64,000 nt of DNA from Adiantum capillus-veneris (lineage: Eukaryota > Streptophyta > Polypodiopsida > Polypodiales > Pteridaceae): positions 34,930,896 through 34,994,895 of the forward strand of contig CM043960.1 of assembly GCA_014529385.2 (NCBI GenBank). Direction: 5' to 3'. Below are positions 39,554 through 51,325 of the stretch, piece by piece. Each line of letters begins with the position of its first letter. The stretch's first letter is position 1. The position numbers and the translations under genes were made by a program. The notes below the pieces were generated by a model. It saw nothing but the letters and a program-made list of their open reading frames with translations, did not search any database and was not told the origin of the DNA.

Positions 39554-39657
39554 CCTAAAGATATATGCATAATAGATATCAAGAGACTTAAACCAAAAAG
39601 AATCTTGCGTTTACAAAAACTTCTTCTTTATCATGTCACAGTAGGTAGTAAGAAAAG

Positions 39658-39700
<43 letters not shown>

Positions 39701-39802
39701 CCTAAAGATATGTGTATAATAGATATTAAGAGACTTAAACCCAAAAGGATCTTGGGTTTACAAAAACCTTCTTCTTTATCATGTCACAATAGTAAGAAAA
39801 GA

Positions 39803-39847
<45 letters not shown>
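39516..39847. repeat. Composite tandem repeat: three (GA)n tracts with a duplicated 100-bp spacer
   Basis: GA tracts at about 39523-39551, 39661-39697 and 39806-39846 alternate with two copies of a spacer beginning TCCTAAAGATAT (39553 and 39700, period 147) and ending AAGAAAAGAA. Confidence 0.9.
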
Positions 39848-39850
<3 letters not shown>

Positions 39851-42155
39851 TTTGTATGAGTGTATGCACTCTATGAGAGCCCAAGGCTCTACATTGTTGT
39901 GAACACCCTCCCATCAGCTAGGGACGGCCTCCTTCTACCTTGAATAGAGTGGAAATTGTTATATTTAGGAGATACTCTTCCATGCCTTGCTTATGTCAAC
40001 CCACTTTTCCTTAGTTTTACGGTGGAACCTAGTTTCCTACCCATTCCTCATTTTTATGGGAGCTTCCTAGGCAATCAAAACGTCATCTCAAATTCCTTTT
40101 TAGGGCATTTTGTTCCCAAAAGCATTTGTTAGAACCTTTAAAGAAATCCTAGTGGCTTGGGAATTTTATAAGGTTCATTTATTAGTTATAACCTTGATCT
40201 TGCCATTCCCACCACCTACACTGCCCATAGGACGACAGATACATAAATTCTCTCTCACTAGTCTAGAGCAAGAAAGGTACCCACCATTCCCACCAACTCT
40301 GTGGACCCTTTTAGGATAGGTACGAACATTCTTCTCTATAACCTAGATCAATCCTTTTAACTTTATTTTGATCTTTATAAAGTATCTCTTAGTGATCAAA
40401 ATAAATTTTTCTTGTTTTTTAAAGTATTTCAAGCTAGAGTTAAGGTATGTAATAGGTAGCATGAATCCTATCAAGTCCAAGAGGCAAGGGACCTTGCTAG
40501 ATAATGGTCCATTGTGTCTATGTGTAACTTCTCTAACATGTGCTTGATTGAAAATGATAAAATTTTTCTATGCTCCATGTGTTGGAGCTTTTAACATCCT
40601 AGGTCGTAAATGTTTTGCCATACAATATATACTTGTTGCACAATGTACATGGGCTTAGCTTGACCAATCAGGCACCCTAAAAATTGCAGACGGTCAATGG
40701 TAACCACAGGCTCTGTAACTCCAATTTTGCTTGTCAACACAATAACAAGATTCCTATGAATATGTTTGAGACTAGAGTTTCTAAATGAATGTTGCCTCTT
40801 GTATCCAAAAGTATACTTCTTACATTGGGGAAATACATACCAGTTTTCAAAGTGCTTCATGTGGGGGCAATGACCTTCCATGAAAGACAATCTAGAGAAG
40901 CACAAGATAGCATGTGCACAATTTGGTCAAAGTCAAATTTTCATCAAGGGGGCTAGATAGGAAGCTAGACAATTGGAGGTTGGCTAATGGACAACTGGTG
41001 CCACTCTTTGTGCCACATCAGATAAGAAAGTCGTAGGAGATAGAGATAGGCATGTTGTAGGTCTTCTAGATGTGAAAGTTAATCATTGACATGCTTTGCG
41101 AATGGGGGACACAAACACACGCAACCTTGCTTTATGCCTACTGAGGGTTTTGATCAATTGGGCTAAATAATCTCCCAAGCAAGATCCATCCTCACTATGT
41201 TCTTGAGTGCTAGCATCACATGTGAACTCCATGAACCAACAGGCTATGACAATCAAGCTAGAGAAAGAGCAGTATGCCAAAAAAATCAAATATGAGAAGA
41301 GATGAGAGAGAAATCTTTGATAGCAAGGCACTTGGGTGGAGGCTAGAGCAGATATGATGCTAACTAAATTGAAATTCTTATGAAGCAACTTGAAGTTTTG
41401 TCCCGCAACCCCTCATTGTTTTGAATAGTCTACAACCCTAATGTAGTCTCACTAGCAAGCAGGTGTAGGTAAAATCTCATATATAGCATCTGTGAAAATA
41501 GCACTATCATTATGGTTGAAAATCACTTTTTATTGTTTAAAGAAGGACCTAAGATATTTTGGGCACCAAAGGCATTCCATAAGTTATATTTTCTAGAATA
41601 CTTTATTTCATCTTGTTCCAATACAAATGAAAACATACAGATACATATAGGAAAAAAATCATCAAGAAAAAGGAGAGGACAAATAAATGATAAATAAAAT
41701 GTCATAATGAAGTTTGGAAAGACATACACATATCACAATTAGCCCCATAAGCCCCCCCTCCCCCCTTTAGCTATGCAATAATAAAAGAAGATAGAGACAT
41801 GCAAGTTATCACGATGAGCTTGAAAGATGCATGCTTAGATGTTAATTGCTATATTATAAAAAAATTATACACGATTTTACTCATTCACACAATGAATGAA
41901 TCTAAGTATGTTTTGATTTTACATGATTCATAACAAATATACATGTCTGAGTATGAAAAGGTAATTTTGGGTTTGTTAAAAGAAACGATACGAACCACAA
42001 TACAAAGAAAGCTGATGTCCAATGGGCCCACTTCAGATATATAAGTGTAGCACGTATCATCATAAAAAAGGGTTATTTCAACTCTCCAAAGTTATAGAAT
42101 TACATGTACAAAAGGGGTTTTAAACATATTAACTTAGGGAGGAAAAGGTTCAGGT
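39848..42155. other. Non-genic stretch
   Basis: No domain was recognised on either strand; A/T-rich with short chance frames. Confidence 0.5.
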
Positions 42156-42327
42156 TTATGAAGGAAAAGGGGTCATTTAAATCTTGATGAAGCATGTGTG
42201 AAGAGGGGCCTTAAAATACCTCTTGAATGTTAAGTATGGACTTATGAAGGAAAAGGGGTCATTTAAATCTTGATGAAGCATGTGTGAAGAGGGGCCTTAA
42301 AATACCTCTTGAAAGTTAAGTATGGAG
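42156..42327. repeat. Tandem duplication, 86-bp period
   Basis: Two copies starting TTATGAAGGAAAAGGGG differ at one internal base (GAATGTT/GAAAGTT) and at the last base. It lies just before the Copia LTR at 42372. Confidence 0.93.
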
Positions 42328-42371
42328 CTTGATTCACCCCTTGTAAAATTTTGTACTAAAAAATACACATT

Positions 42372-42952
42372 TGTTAGCTCCTTATGAGGAGAAGCCATCG
42401 TGCGTGAGAAAAATCACTCGCTGAAAAACAAAAAATTCACGCCCAATCGAGAGCTCGCCGAAATATTCCTTTTCGTCAAAATATTATGGTTGGATGGTGA
42501 CTAAAAAGTGATAAAAAACGGCCAGTTGGTGACCGGTTGGCCGATGGCCGATAGTCGAAAGTATTTGGCTGGTGGACAAGTTTCAGGCAGACTTGTCTAC
42601 AGCTAACATGGGCGCATGGACGGATTTTAGAAGGACTTGTCTACCCAAAGACGGCCACACATTGGTGCATGAGAGAGTTCTACTCAAACTCAATTACACA
42701 AGGGCGGCTACATGCAAGTGTCTCTCATGAGAGAGGGCAACCCTTTTGGCCTATAAAAGGAGGCTTCTTCTACACACAAAATGGATTGAAGTGGTGAAGA
42801 TTATAAAATGTGGTGAAGGTATGTGAGGTGGTGAGAGTGAAGCAAGGCGGGAGTTCTGTTAAGGGTATAATCCCTTTGTAACCTACTTTTAGTTTGAAGT
42901 GGAAAGCCATTGAATGACTGCTTTCCTGTCAGTGAACCACGTATATCGTGTG

Positions 42953-43001
<49 letters not shown>

Positions 43002-43088
43002 CTCTATGATCTCTCTTGTGTGTGAAAATTATCTCTCTGTTAAGTAAACCACTATAATCTCTATTTAGCTACGCCTTCATTCCTAACA
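42372..43088 (+). repeat. Copia 5' LTR
   Basis: 717 bp, TGTTAG...CTAACA. It holds a TATA box at 42751 and a (CT)n run at 42955-42997. Aligns with 44355-44690. Confidence 0.8.
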
Positions 43089-43161
43089 ATTGATATCAGA
43101 GCTAGGTTTGCTTGTAGCTAAAATATTGAAAGAAAAAGATTCCTTGAATTGAGTGGGAGTG

Positions 43162-44335
43162 ATGGCAAAGGAAGGTAAGCTCAAGATCGAGAAGTTCAAC
43201 GGTAAAAACTACCAACACTAGAAGATGCAGATTGAAAACTATCTCTACTGAAAGGATCTTTATTTGCCACTAGGCGGTCTTGCAAAGAAGCTTGCAACGA
43301 GCTTGGATTTTCCTTGCTCGAAAGGTGTCACGAACAATTTGGCTATGCTTGGCGTCACTGGTGGCCTTCAATATGTTGGAGATGAAGATCACGGTGGACT
43401 TAATGAAGTTGCTTAACGGCCTCTACAAGAAACCATTGACATCCAATAAGGTATGAAGCAAATGTTCAATCTAAAAATGGCAGAGTGATTCAATTGTAGA
43501 ATACCTAAATGACACCAACATAAGTCAACTTTGATCAATGAAGATAAACTTCGACGACGAAGTGTGAGCTCTCTTCATACTATCGTCTTTGTCGGACAGT
43601 TGGGAAAACCTTGTGATGGCTGTAAGTAACTCTATCTCTGGCACAAATACTCTCAAGTTTTATGATGTTGTGGACGTTCTCCTTATCAAAGAAATACAAA
43701 GGAGAAACACATGTGAATCATCAAGTGCTCCATTGCCAGCGAAAAACGAGAGGAAGACTAAAGGATAGGTTCAAAAAGCAAAGGGATTGTGATCGCTCAA
43801 GGTGTAGCAAGTCACGCATAAAGACAACTCTCAAGTGCTAAAACTACGACAAGAAGGGTCACATCAAGAAGGATTGCTGATCCAAGAAGGAGGAGTTTGA
43901 GTTTCAAGACAACAAGCCAACATCGAAGGCCAATGTGGCAGGTAAAGTGGAGCAAGATGCTCTAATTCTTTCACTACACAATGAGTCCAATTCTTGGATA
44001 ATAGACTCGGGGTTTTCATTCCATGCGCCACCCCACAAGCATCATTTTCAAGATTACACCAAAGGTCATTTTGGGTATGCATATTTAGAAGATGATGAAG
44101 CTTGTGAAATTGTTAACAACTGTATAATTTCTATCAAAAGTGCAAATGGGAATGAATGTAATCTTAAAGATGTTAGGCATGTTTCGTCTCTTTGAAAAAA
44201 CTTGATCTCAACAAGTCAATTGGATGATGAAGATCACAACATTGCATTCGGACGCAAACGTTGGAAGATCTCAAAAGGATCATTGATGGTTGTAAAAAGA
44301 AAAAAAATGGGTACACTCTACTTGTGTACGGTCAG
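43162..44335 (+). pseudogene. Copia gag-protease fragment
   Basis: ATG 43162 opens MAKEGKLKIEKFNGKNYQ, a typical Copia gag start (Trp after it is now a stop). A damaged zinc knuckle at about 43839-43881 keeps C, H and C (YDKKGHIKKDC) but the second Cys position is lost. Protease SWIIDSGFSFH with the catalytic DSG lies near 44000. GAG-pre-integrase sequence LISTSQLDDEDHNIAFG...MGTLYL follows a stop at about 44194. Multiple stops; not translatable as one protein. Confidence 0.8.
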
Positions 44336-44354
44336 CGTACAATCTTTATTTTGT

Positions 44355-44635
44355 GCAACAACTGGCTACACACGGGTGTCTTTCATGAGAGAGAGAGAGA
44401 GAGAGGACAGTCCTTTTGGCCTATAAAAGGAGGTCTCTTCTACACACAAAACGGATTGAAGTGGTGAAGATTGTAAAGTGTGGTGAAGGTGTGTGAAGTG
44501 GTGAAAGTGAAGCAAGAAGAGAGTTCCATTAAGGGTGTAACCTCTTTGTAACCTACTTCTAGTTTGAAGTGCAAAATCATTGAGCGGCTTCTTTTTTGTG
44601 GACGTAACCCACATTGGGTGAACCACGTATATCGT

Positions 44636-44678
<43 letters not shown>

Positions 44679-44690
44679 TGAAATTAAATT
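44355..44690 (+). repeat. Copia 3' LTR, truncated at both ends
   Basis: Shares GGCCTATAAAAGGAGG, TGGATTGAAGTGGTGAAG-type sequence, GAACCACGTATATCGTG and a (CT)n run (44636-44674) with the 5' LTR. Similarity ends at GTGTGAAATT. Confidence 0.75.
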
Positions 44691-46212
44691 CTTGAATGGG
44701 GATTCCCCTAGGCTGATTCTTGATTCCTTCATGGAGTCAACAACTACAATATTGAAGGACCTTGAAGAGATAAAGTGGAATGCTAGTGCCAAATTGCAAG
44801 TCATCAGTAAAATACAAGATGTAAGAGATGAGCAAGGATTTTTCATTAGAGGAAAATGGGAAGATGTATCAAGGAAGTTTGAGATCAAGACAACGAAATA
44901 TGAAGAGAAATGAGCTAGGAGAGATGATAGAACAACTGGTACTTTTAAAAGAAGCTCAAAAGATACAGGCAGCTCAAAACAAATCCAGCATATTAAACTA
45001 TAACGATCACTATTCAATAATTGTGCATGTCAAAACACACTCAAGTAAGCAAAAAGATACCGCATACAAACGATTGTTTTGATGCACATCAACATGTCCT
45101 CAAACTTGGGTATTGCCTAATCTATTGCTAGGAAGGTTTTATAAGAAACTCAAAAAGGTTGATAAACATCCACAACAGAATTGAGTTATGCTTGTTTCAG
45201 GAGGTCGCATATTGAAAGGTGAAAGGCAAAGGGTGAGTGAGTGTTTCATACTATGAACCTTTTAAGTTTTGAAGTGATATACTTATAGGGTAAAACCCCC
45301 AATTTCAGGCCACCTAAGAGAAGATGCATCGTTCTCAGAGGATGCTGCACCATTTCCCCCTTAAAGAGGTGCGTTTGGAAGCGGAGTACGACCACTACAC
45401 GCATCAAAAATTTGAGACGTAGACGCAGAATGGCGATGAAATGTGAACTGCTTGTATCAAAAATTGGAATGGAAAGTGAACCACTGACGAGCGTGCAAGT
45501 AACCATTGCGCATCGGGGGTTAAAACCTCTCATCCAACAATCAAGACGCATAGTGTATTGCCCTACCACCCACCCGCTCGCGCTTCCTTGTCCTATCAAT
45601 GGTGCAAGTTTGTACTTATGCAGACGATAGCTGTGTCCTCCCTTCCGGGGGCGGCTTTCTATTGGGGTCTTTACCCTAATATCTTTTAGTGTCACATTTG
45701 TGGAATATTCAGCCTATTGAGGTTGCTCAATATGCGACATGGTCGGGGGTCGGAGGGCAGTAGATCTGCACCCTCCAGACGACTTGCATTATCCAATGGA
45801 ATTGAAGTGATTGGCCGTTGGATTTCTGCCACCTCCGCAGCTGTAATAAAAAAACTTTACCTCTCACACGAGAGCAACAACTTCAACAATCAATGGCTTC
45901 CGTCTCAGCACTTGGAATGGATTCAGTATTTGACGTATCAGCAGCCAAAAACAGAGGAATGTCATGCAATTATAGCTTCCCTTGTCAACACCTTGAACAA
46001 CTGTGGTGAAGCTTTGAACGGCACGTCAGCAGTGGGAAAATTCTATTACCCTAACTCTCTTGTTCTATTACTGTCACATCCCTCTATGTTGTGGAGATCA
46101 TCGGACAAAGTCTACTACCTCCTGCCAACATCAAAGCTGGCTATAACTGTAGCCTTAGAACTTGGGCACATGATCGGAGCAGCATATTTGGAACATCACC
46201 TGACCGAACATG
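44691..46212. other. No supported gene between the Copia remnant and the PPR locus
   Basis: Open frames at 44614-45082 and 45717-46310 show no domain; the latter starts at TTG and runs antisense into the DYW remnant. The first lies in low-complexity flanking sequence. Confidence 0.5.
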
Positions 46213-46660
46213 CTAAAAGCATGGCAAGGGCCCATTATGGGCATTCCCTGTTTCTATGGAACAGTGACACCTTCCATCCTCAAAACTATGTTCAAAATTG
46301 GCACCCATGATAACAATAGTCCGCATCGCTATCTTTGATGAAAATGCTTTAGCATTATGACAATCACCACACACTTGCATGCCATTCCAAAGGCATATAG
46401 GCTCTGTCCGAGGTGTATGGACAAGTGCACACACAAGGGGCAGCTTTCCAGAATGACAACAAAGCAGGCACTCCTTGGATCAGAAATTTTTGGCGTCTTG
46501 CTGTGACATTTTATGAAACTAGCCTTCGTGCAGTGTTGTGCTCATGACAGAAAAACCATGAACTTCTTTGCTCGAGCAAATCCACCAGCTGCGCCCTGTC
46601 TTCTTCATTGATGACCAACTGCCTAAATAATTCTGTGATTTGTGAATGAATTAGCATTCA
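46213..46660 (-). pseudogene. Decayed E+/DYW deaminase segment downstream of the PPR gene
   Basis: Directly after the PPR stop codon the same strand encodes a DYW-like region, spread over frames. HSQITELFRQL matches the E+ end. ECLLCCHSGKLPLVCALVHT matches the region around the catalytic HxE. VCGDCHNAKAFSSKI matches the zinc CxxC, and FEDGRCHCS the C-terminal metal-binding end. The catalytic His-Ser-Glu is His-Ser-Gly (about 46447-46455), and the final Asp-Tyr-Trp is absent. A TGA at 46703 and further stops separate it from the PPR frame, plus one frameshift. It is a vestige, not a working cytidine deaminase. Confidence 0.75.
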
Positions 46661-46702
46661 TGCGCATGAAATTGTCTTCAAGCACGCATGTACATGCAGA
46701 CC

Positions 46703-48910
46703 TCAGTTGGACACATTCTTAGTTCTCAAGGCTTCAATGTCTTTTGCATTGTTTGGCATGCCGGCTGTTGTATAAATATTTTCCATAAGGAAATAGGCTG
46801 GCATGTTGCTTTTATCCACCTGTACCACACGTTCAAAAGCCCATCTTCCAATATGAACATCTCCCCATTTTCTGCAAGCAGCCAACAAGGTCAGCCAGAT
46901 TGCAGAACAATCAGAAGCTGGGATCTCGCAAGTCAGTTGTACTGCCTTATCAATAAGTCCTGCACGCCCAAAAAGGTCAACCATACAAGTATAACACTCA
47001 ATGTTTGGCTTTATACCGTATTTAATGTTCATGTCAATAAAAAATGCATGGCCCTGTTCTACCAAACCTAGGTGACTACAGGCATTAAGCACAGAGCAAA
47101 ATGTCACTACATTTGGAGTGATGCCCTCACGCTGCATACAGTCAAAGCAATTAAGTGCTTGCTGTCCTTGACCCTCTTGAACATAGCCTGCAATTAGAGA
47201 GCTCCAGCAGACAACATCACGAAAGGGGAGTTTCTCAAGCACATCTTGTGCCTTTAAAAGATCTCCGCACTTGGCATACATATCCACCAAGCAGCTTCCC
47301 AGCACCCTATCGTTCTGCAACAGCCCCTGTCTTGTAATCTCATCATGAACTTGTTTCCCCTTATCAGTAGTTCCAATTGCTGCACAAGCTTTCAAGATGC
47401 AAGCATATGTTGTTGCATCCGGTGGGATACCCTCATGTTTCATACGTTTGAAGCAGTTGAATGCTTGCTCACCTTGACCCTCTTGCACATATCCTGCAAT
47501 CAGTGCATTCCAAGAAACAACATCACGGGATGGAAGCTTGTCAAGCACGACTTGTGCCTTTGAAAGAGCTCCACACTTGGCATACATGTACACAAGAGAA
47601 CTGCCCAGCACGATATCATCCTTCAACAGACCCTGCCTTACAATCTCATCATGAATTTGTTTCCCCTTTTCTGCATCTCCAAGAATGGCACATGCTTTCA
47701 AAATGGATGCATAGGTCACTGCATTTGGAAGAATGCCTTCACACTGCATGTGTTCGAAGCATTTTAGTGCTTTCTCACCCTGGCCTTTTCGGGCATATCC
47801 TGCGATGAGTGTGCTCCAAAAGACAACATTTCGAGAAGGGAGCTTTTCAAGCACCTCTTGGGCCTTCGAAAGAGCACCACACTTAGCATACATGTCCACA
47901 AGAGCAGCACCCAATACACCATTACCCTGTAGCACTCCCTCTCTTGCCATCACATCATGAATTTCTTGCCCTCTCTCTATAGCTCCAATAGAGGCACAAG
48001 CTTTTAAAATACACAGGTAGGTCACATTGTCCGGGCGGATGCCATCCAGTTGCATGCCGTCAAAGCAAACTAGTGCTTTCTCTCCCTGGCCTTCTTGTGC
48101 ATAACCACTGATGAGTGCATTCCATGCTACAACATCTCGAGAAGATAGCCCATCGAGCACATGTTTTGCCTTTGACAAGCAACCGCATTTGGCATACATG
48201 TCCACAAGAGCGGTGCCCAGAACAACATTATCCTGCAACCCCTGCCTTGCAATCTCATCATGAATTTTCTTCCCTTTCTCTACAGCTCCAATGCTGGCAC
48301 ATGCTTTCAAGATGCTAACATAGGTCACTGCATTTGGAGAAATGTCCTCATGCTGCATGTGTTCAAAACAACCTATTGCATCTTGGCCTCGCCCTGCTCG
48401 GGCATAACCTGCTATTAGTGCAGTCCATGTAATCACATCCCTGCTCTTATGCACGTCCAGTAGTGCTCGTGCCTTTCTGAGCTCCCCACATTTTGAATAC
48501 ATGGTGATCAAAGCATCTGAGCAATCTTCAAGCAAGCCCCGCTTCAGGATATCATCATGTATCATGGTACCTCTGTGTAGATCTTTGTTCTTGGTGCAAG
48601 CTCTCAATAAGGCCACAAAGGCAGTACCCTCATCGAGAGTGACTCCTCGTAAGGGCGTACTGGCATCACTCCGTTGACAGGTCTCACCACCTGACATCAT
48701 GGACCCCTTTTCACCAAGCTGAGATGAAGGACGCCAGGCATGCATCCACAGAGACGGCTTGGCGAGTGAATGGCTGGCTTGTGAATAGATCACCTTTTTA
48801 TTGCACACATCCCAGCACACTGAGGGATCCTCTTCAGTCTCCTTCCACAGAATTTGCCCATCTTCCCTGCTCAGCGTGAGTCCAGAACTCCATGGCATCG
48901 CTCCTGCCAT
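46703..48910 (-). CDS. PLS-class pentatricopeptide repeat protein with E-type C-terminus
   Basis: 735 codons, one exon, ATG 48908-48910 (MAGAMPWSS). After an N-terminal region of about 90 residues with no repeat (a possible organelle transit peptide, not clear), five P-L-S triplets of about 100 residues run to about 620. Each has a VxxWNALIAGYxxxGQGxxAL motif, an NAVTYxxILKACA motif and a GTALVDMYAKCGxLSKA motif. E1/E2-like motifs follow (LFGRAGLIDKA, IWLTLLAACRKWGDVHIG, YFLMENIYTTAG). Such proteins bind organelle RNA base by base and direct C/U editing. The protein ends where E+ and DYW would begin; that part survives as a decayed segment at 46213-46660. It would need a DYW partner if it edits. 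Fully open frame; no intron seen. Confidence 0.92.
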   Translation of the reverse strand: MAGAMPWSSGLTLSREDGQILWKETEEDPSVCWDVCNKKVIYSQASHSLAKPSLWMHAWRPSSQLGEKGSMMSGGETCQRSDASTPLRGVTLDEGTAFVALLRACTKNKDLHRGTMIHDDILKRGLLEDCSDALITMYSKCGELRKARALLDVHKSRDVITWTALIAGYARAGRGQDAIGCFEHMQHEDISPNAVTYVSILKACASIGAVEKGKKIHDEIARQGLQDNVVLGTALVDMYAKCGCLSKAKHVLDGLSSRDVVAWNALISGYAQEGQGEKALVCFDGMQLDGIRPDNVTYLCILKACASIGAIERGQEIHDVMAREGVLQGNGVLGAALVDMYAKCGALSKAQEVLEKLPSRNVVFWSTLIAGYARKGQGEKALKCFEHMQCEGILPNAVTYASILKACAILGDAEKGKQIHDEIVRQGLLKDDIVLGSSLVYMYAKCGALSKAQVVLDKLPSRDVVSWNALIAGYVQEGQGEQAFNCFKRMKHEGIPPDATTYACILKACAAIGTTDKGKQVHDEITRQGLLQNDRVLGSCLVDMYAKCGDLLKAQDVLEKLPFRDVVCWSSLIAGYVQEGQGQQALNCFDCMQREGITPNVVTFCSVLNACSHLGLVEQGHAFFIDMNIKYGIKPNIECYTCMVDLFGRAGLIDKAVQLTCEIPASDCSAIWLTLLAACRKWGDVHIGRWAFERVVQVDKSNMPAYFLMENIYTTAGMPNNAKDIEALRTKNVSN

Positions 48911-51257
48911 CTCTGCTGATCATGGCACCTAATAGTTATGTTTAGACGTCATGCAGCAATTGTACAACAGAAGGCTCCGAGACATAGTTCACCGGTGCCT
49001 CGCATCAAGCGCTTCTTCCAATGAAAATCAATGCTTGCTTTGACATCCTGGCACAAAGCTAGTCGTTCATCAATATCTCCCATCTTGTAATCAATATCTC
49101 CCTATAGTTTTGTACTTTGCAAGTCACTCTATGCACTCATTGCATTGTATCAAGTATGGCGGAAGGGGGAACCCTTTACATGTGTCGCAATCTGTGACCT
49201 ACAGGCTAAAGTCCAAAACAAAAACAAGCCCTTTTGCACGCGATAAAGAGGGAGAGAGGGGGAGAGAGAGAGACCGCCCAAGGCGGCCTGTCGTACTAGT
49301 GAATAGATAAGTCATTCTTAGATTTTTCTCATCTTTGCACATTTTAGATTCTACTTTGTGAGCATTTACATGCAAAGTATATGCTTGGTACTTTTAGGTT
49401 CCATATACTATCCATATTTTTTGTTGTTAGCTTGAAGAGCCTCGTTTAGGAAAAAAGACAAAGCTCCCAAAAATTCCCATTCTCTTGCTACAACATAGAG
49501 CTTGTATACCACAAAATGTAGCAGTCAACTGCTTCATCGTTGCCTTCCCCTCAATGATTCCTACAAAGTCATCCCTCTAAAGTAGCAAGTTTATCAATGC
49601 ATCGATGTCATCTAAGAATCACAAATGATCTCGATCTATCAAGAAAGAAGAGTGTCCACAAGCCCGAAATGGACTTAGCACCATTGTACTCTTGTTTTCA
49701 ACCCGTTTTCTCATCCAACATCTCCCCACTCACCATGTATGCAATGTCACATAAACAAGATTAGCATCACACAAAAATGGTGGATTCTTATATAGTTGTG
49801 CTAGCAATGCCATGAAACTACGATTTGACAACAACGGTGCCATACAAGTAGCATGTATATATGTTGGCTCTTGACACACTATAAGAAACCTCCTCACCCA
49901 CACCTCTCACACTATCCATCAATGATGGAAAGAGCTCCTCCACCCATATGGCCCATGCATGAATCCACAACCTCATGAGAAAATTTGAACCACTCCGTTT
50001 CCCATCAAAGTTGGTAGTAAGATAGAGTGTTCTTGATGCAAATACGGTGCTATCATGATTCCCCTTCTCCTACAACAATGCCAATTGTAAAACCAACATT
50101 GCACTCTTGAATTGTGAATCACAAAATTCTAATTAAATGAAGTGCCAGAAGGGTCCCCCAATTTGTTTTAAATAAAAAATACTTGAAATAGAAATATTGG
50201 AGTAAAATTTGGATGGTTGAGCCTTACAAGAAGGTCATAAGATGGAAGGTCAAATAAAATTTAGAAGAGTGATGGCAATACCCCAGGGGATTCAGTCTTT
50301 ATTGAATGCAACATGCCATCTACAAGAGTCTCATATATTGTAATTATGACCCTCCCTTCTTACTCTTGTAAGAGCTAACTGTAAAGAAAAAATTATACCC
50401 CTATCTGACATGTAAGGTTTGGTACGGTTCTTTGGAAAAACACTATGGCTAATTATGTTTGTGTAGTAAAAATCTCTTTTGCGTTTTTATAGCATTAGTT
50501 TACTTCAATATATGTGATTTGGATTCTCCTTATTCCTAAGCCTAAGCCAAGTAACATTCGAGAGGAAGAAACAAGAAGTACTTGTTAGGTAATCTCTAAT
50601 GGCACGATGTGAGTACGTATAAACTTGAGTTGATTTGTGGGAAAAATGTTTGGACCTTGTAATATCAAAAACCATTTCACATTAGATGAGAATTAATGTG
50701 CTAGTAATGTTGGCATCTAATGTAGTAATCAAACTCTATATATATTTTCAGTAAAGATATAGGTTATTAATAGAGTTCTTATAGAGATTATATGTTCTTC
50801 TCCTTCCAATACATCTTTATATTTTCTCCTTCTCCTCCCCCCTCCCCTCTCAAGCGAGACTTATTTCCCTCCCCCCTTACTTATAAGCCACATTGGACTT
50901 GGCCCTTCAAAATCAAGACTCTCCCCTTGGGGTTAATCCCTTGAGCTGTGTCTTGGACCTTGAAGCTCCTCACCTAGCATGTTTGATTCTCTTCAGGACT
51001 TCTCGGCTAGCTCAACCCACCTTGCCTATATGTGCAACCTCCGTCATCTAAGACAAGACCTATGCCTTGTCCAAAGACCCTAGCTGATTTCCTTTTAACT
51101 CTTTTTCAACTAGTGAATACACTATAATTTACTTGGTGGATAACATTCTCACCCCCTTAACTCAGAAGGGGAAACTTTTGGGGCTTACCCCTGTCTTATA
51201 CACTTTATCTAGCTTTTTGAATAACTCCCCTTTCCTATACTTATGTGGTACCATAAG

Positions 51258-51325
<68 letters not shown>

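Larger units (their letters stand above)
42372..44690 (+). mobile_element. Pol-less Copia element with a full 5' LTR and a partial 3' LTR
   Basis: The 5' LTR (42372-43088) has matching TGTTAG and CTAACA ends and a TATA box CTATAAAAGG at 42751. It is followed by 'at' and the primer-binding site TGATATCAGAGCT (43091-43103). Gag, protease and GAG-pre-integrase follow to about 44335. The sequence then jumps into the middle of a second LTR copy (about 44355-44690, again with CTATAAAAGG). Integrase, reverse transcriptase, RNase H and the start of the 3' LTR are absent, so an internal deletion removed them. Confidence 0.82.

Noticed and set aside
45480-45600. Possible tRNA-derived SINE on the minus strand (TGGTAGGGCA as box A, GGTTTTAACCCCC as box B)
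   Set aside because: Box B departs from GGTTCGANTCC in its core, no cloverleaf could be drawn, and no tail or target duplication was seen.
45717-46310. 197-codon plus-strand frame near the PPR gene
   Set aside because: It starts at TTG, has no recognisable domain, and its end lies antisense to the DYW remnant.
46703-46705. Reading the TGA after the PPR frame as an assembly error joining to DYW
   Set aside because: Further stops and a frameshift follow, and the HxE and DYW motifs are also lost, so several independent errors would be needed.
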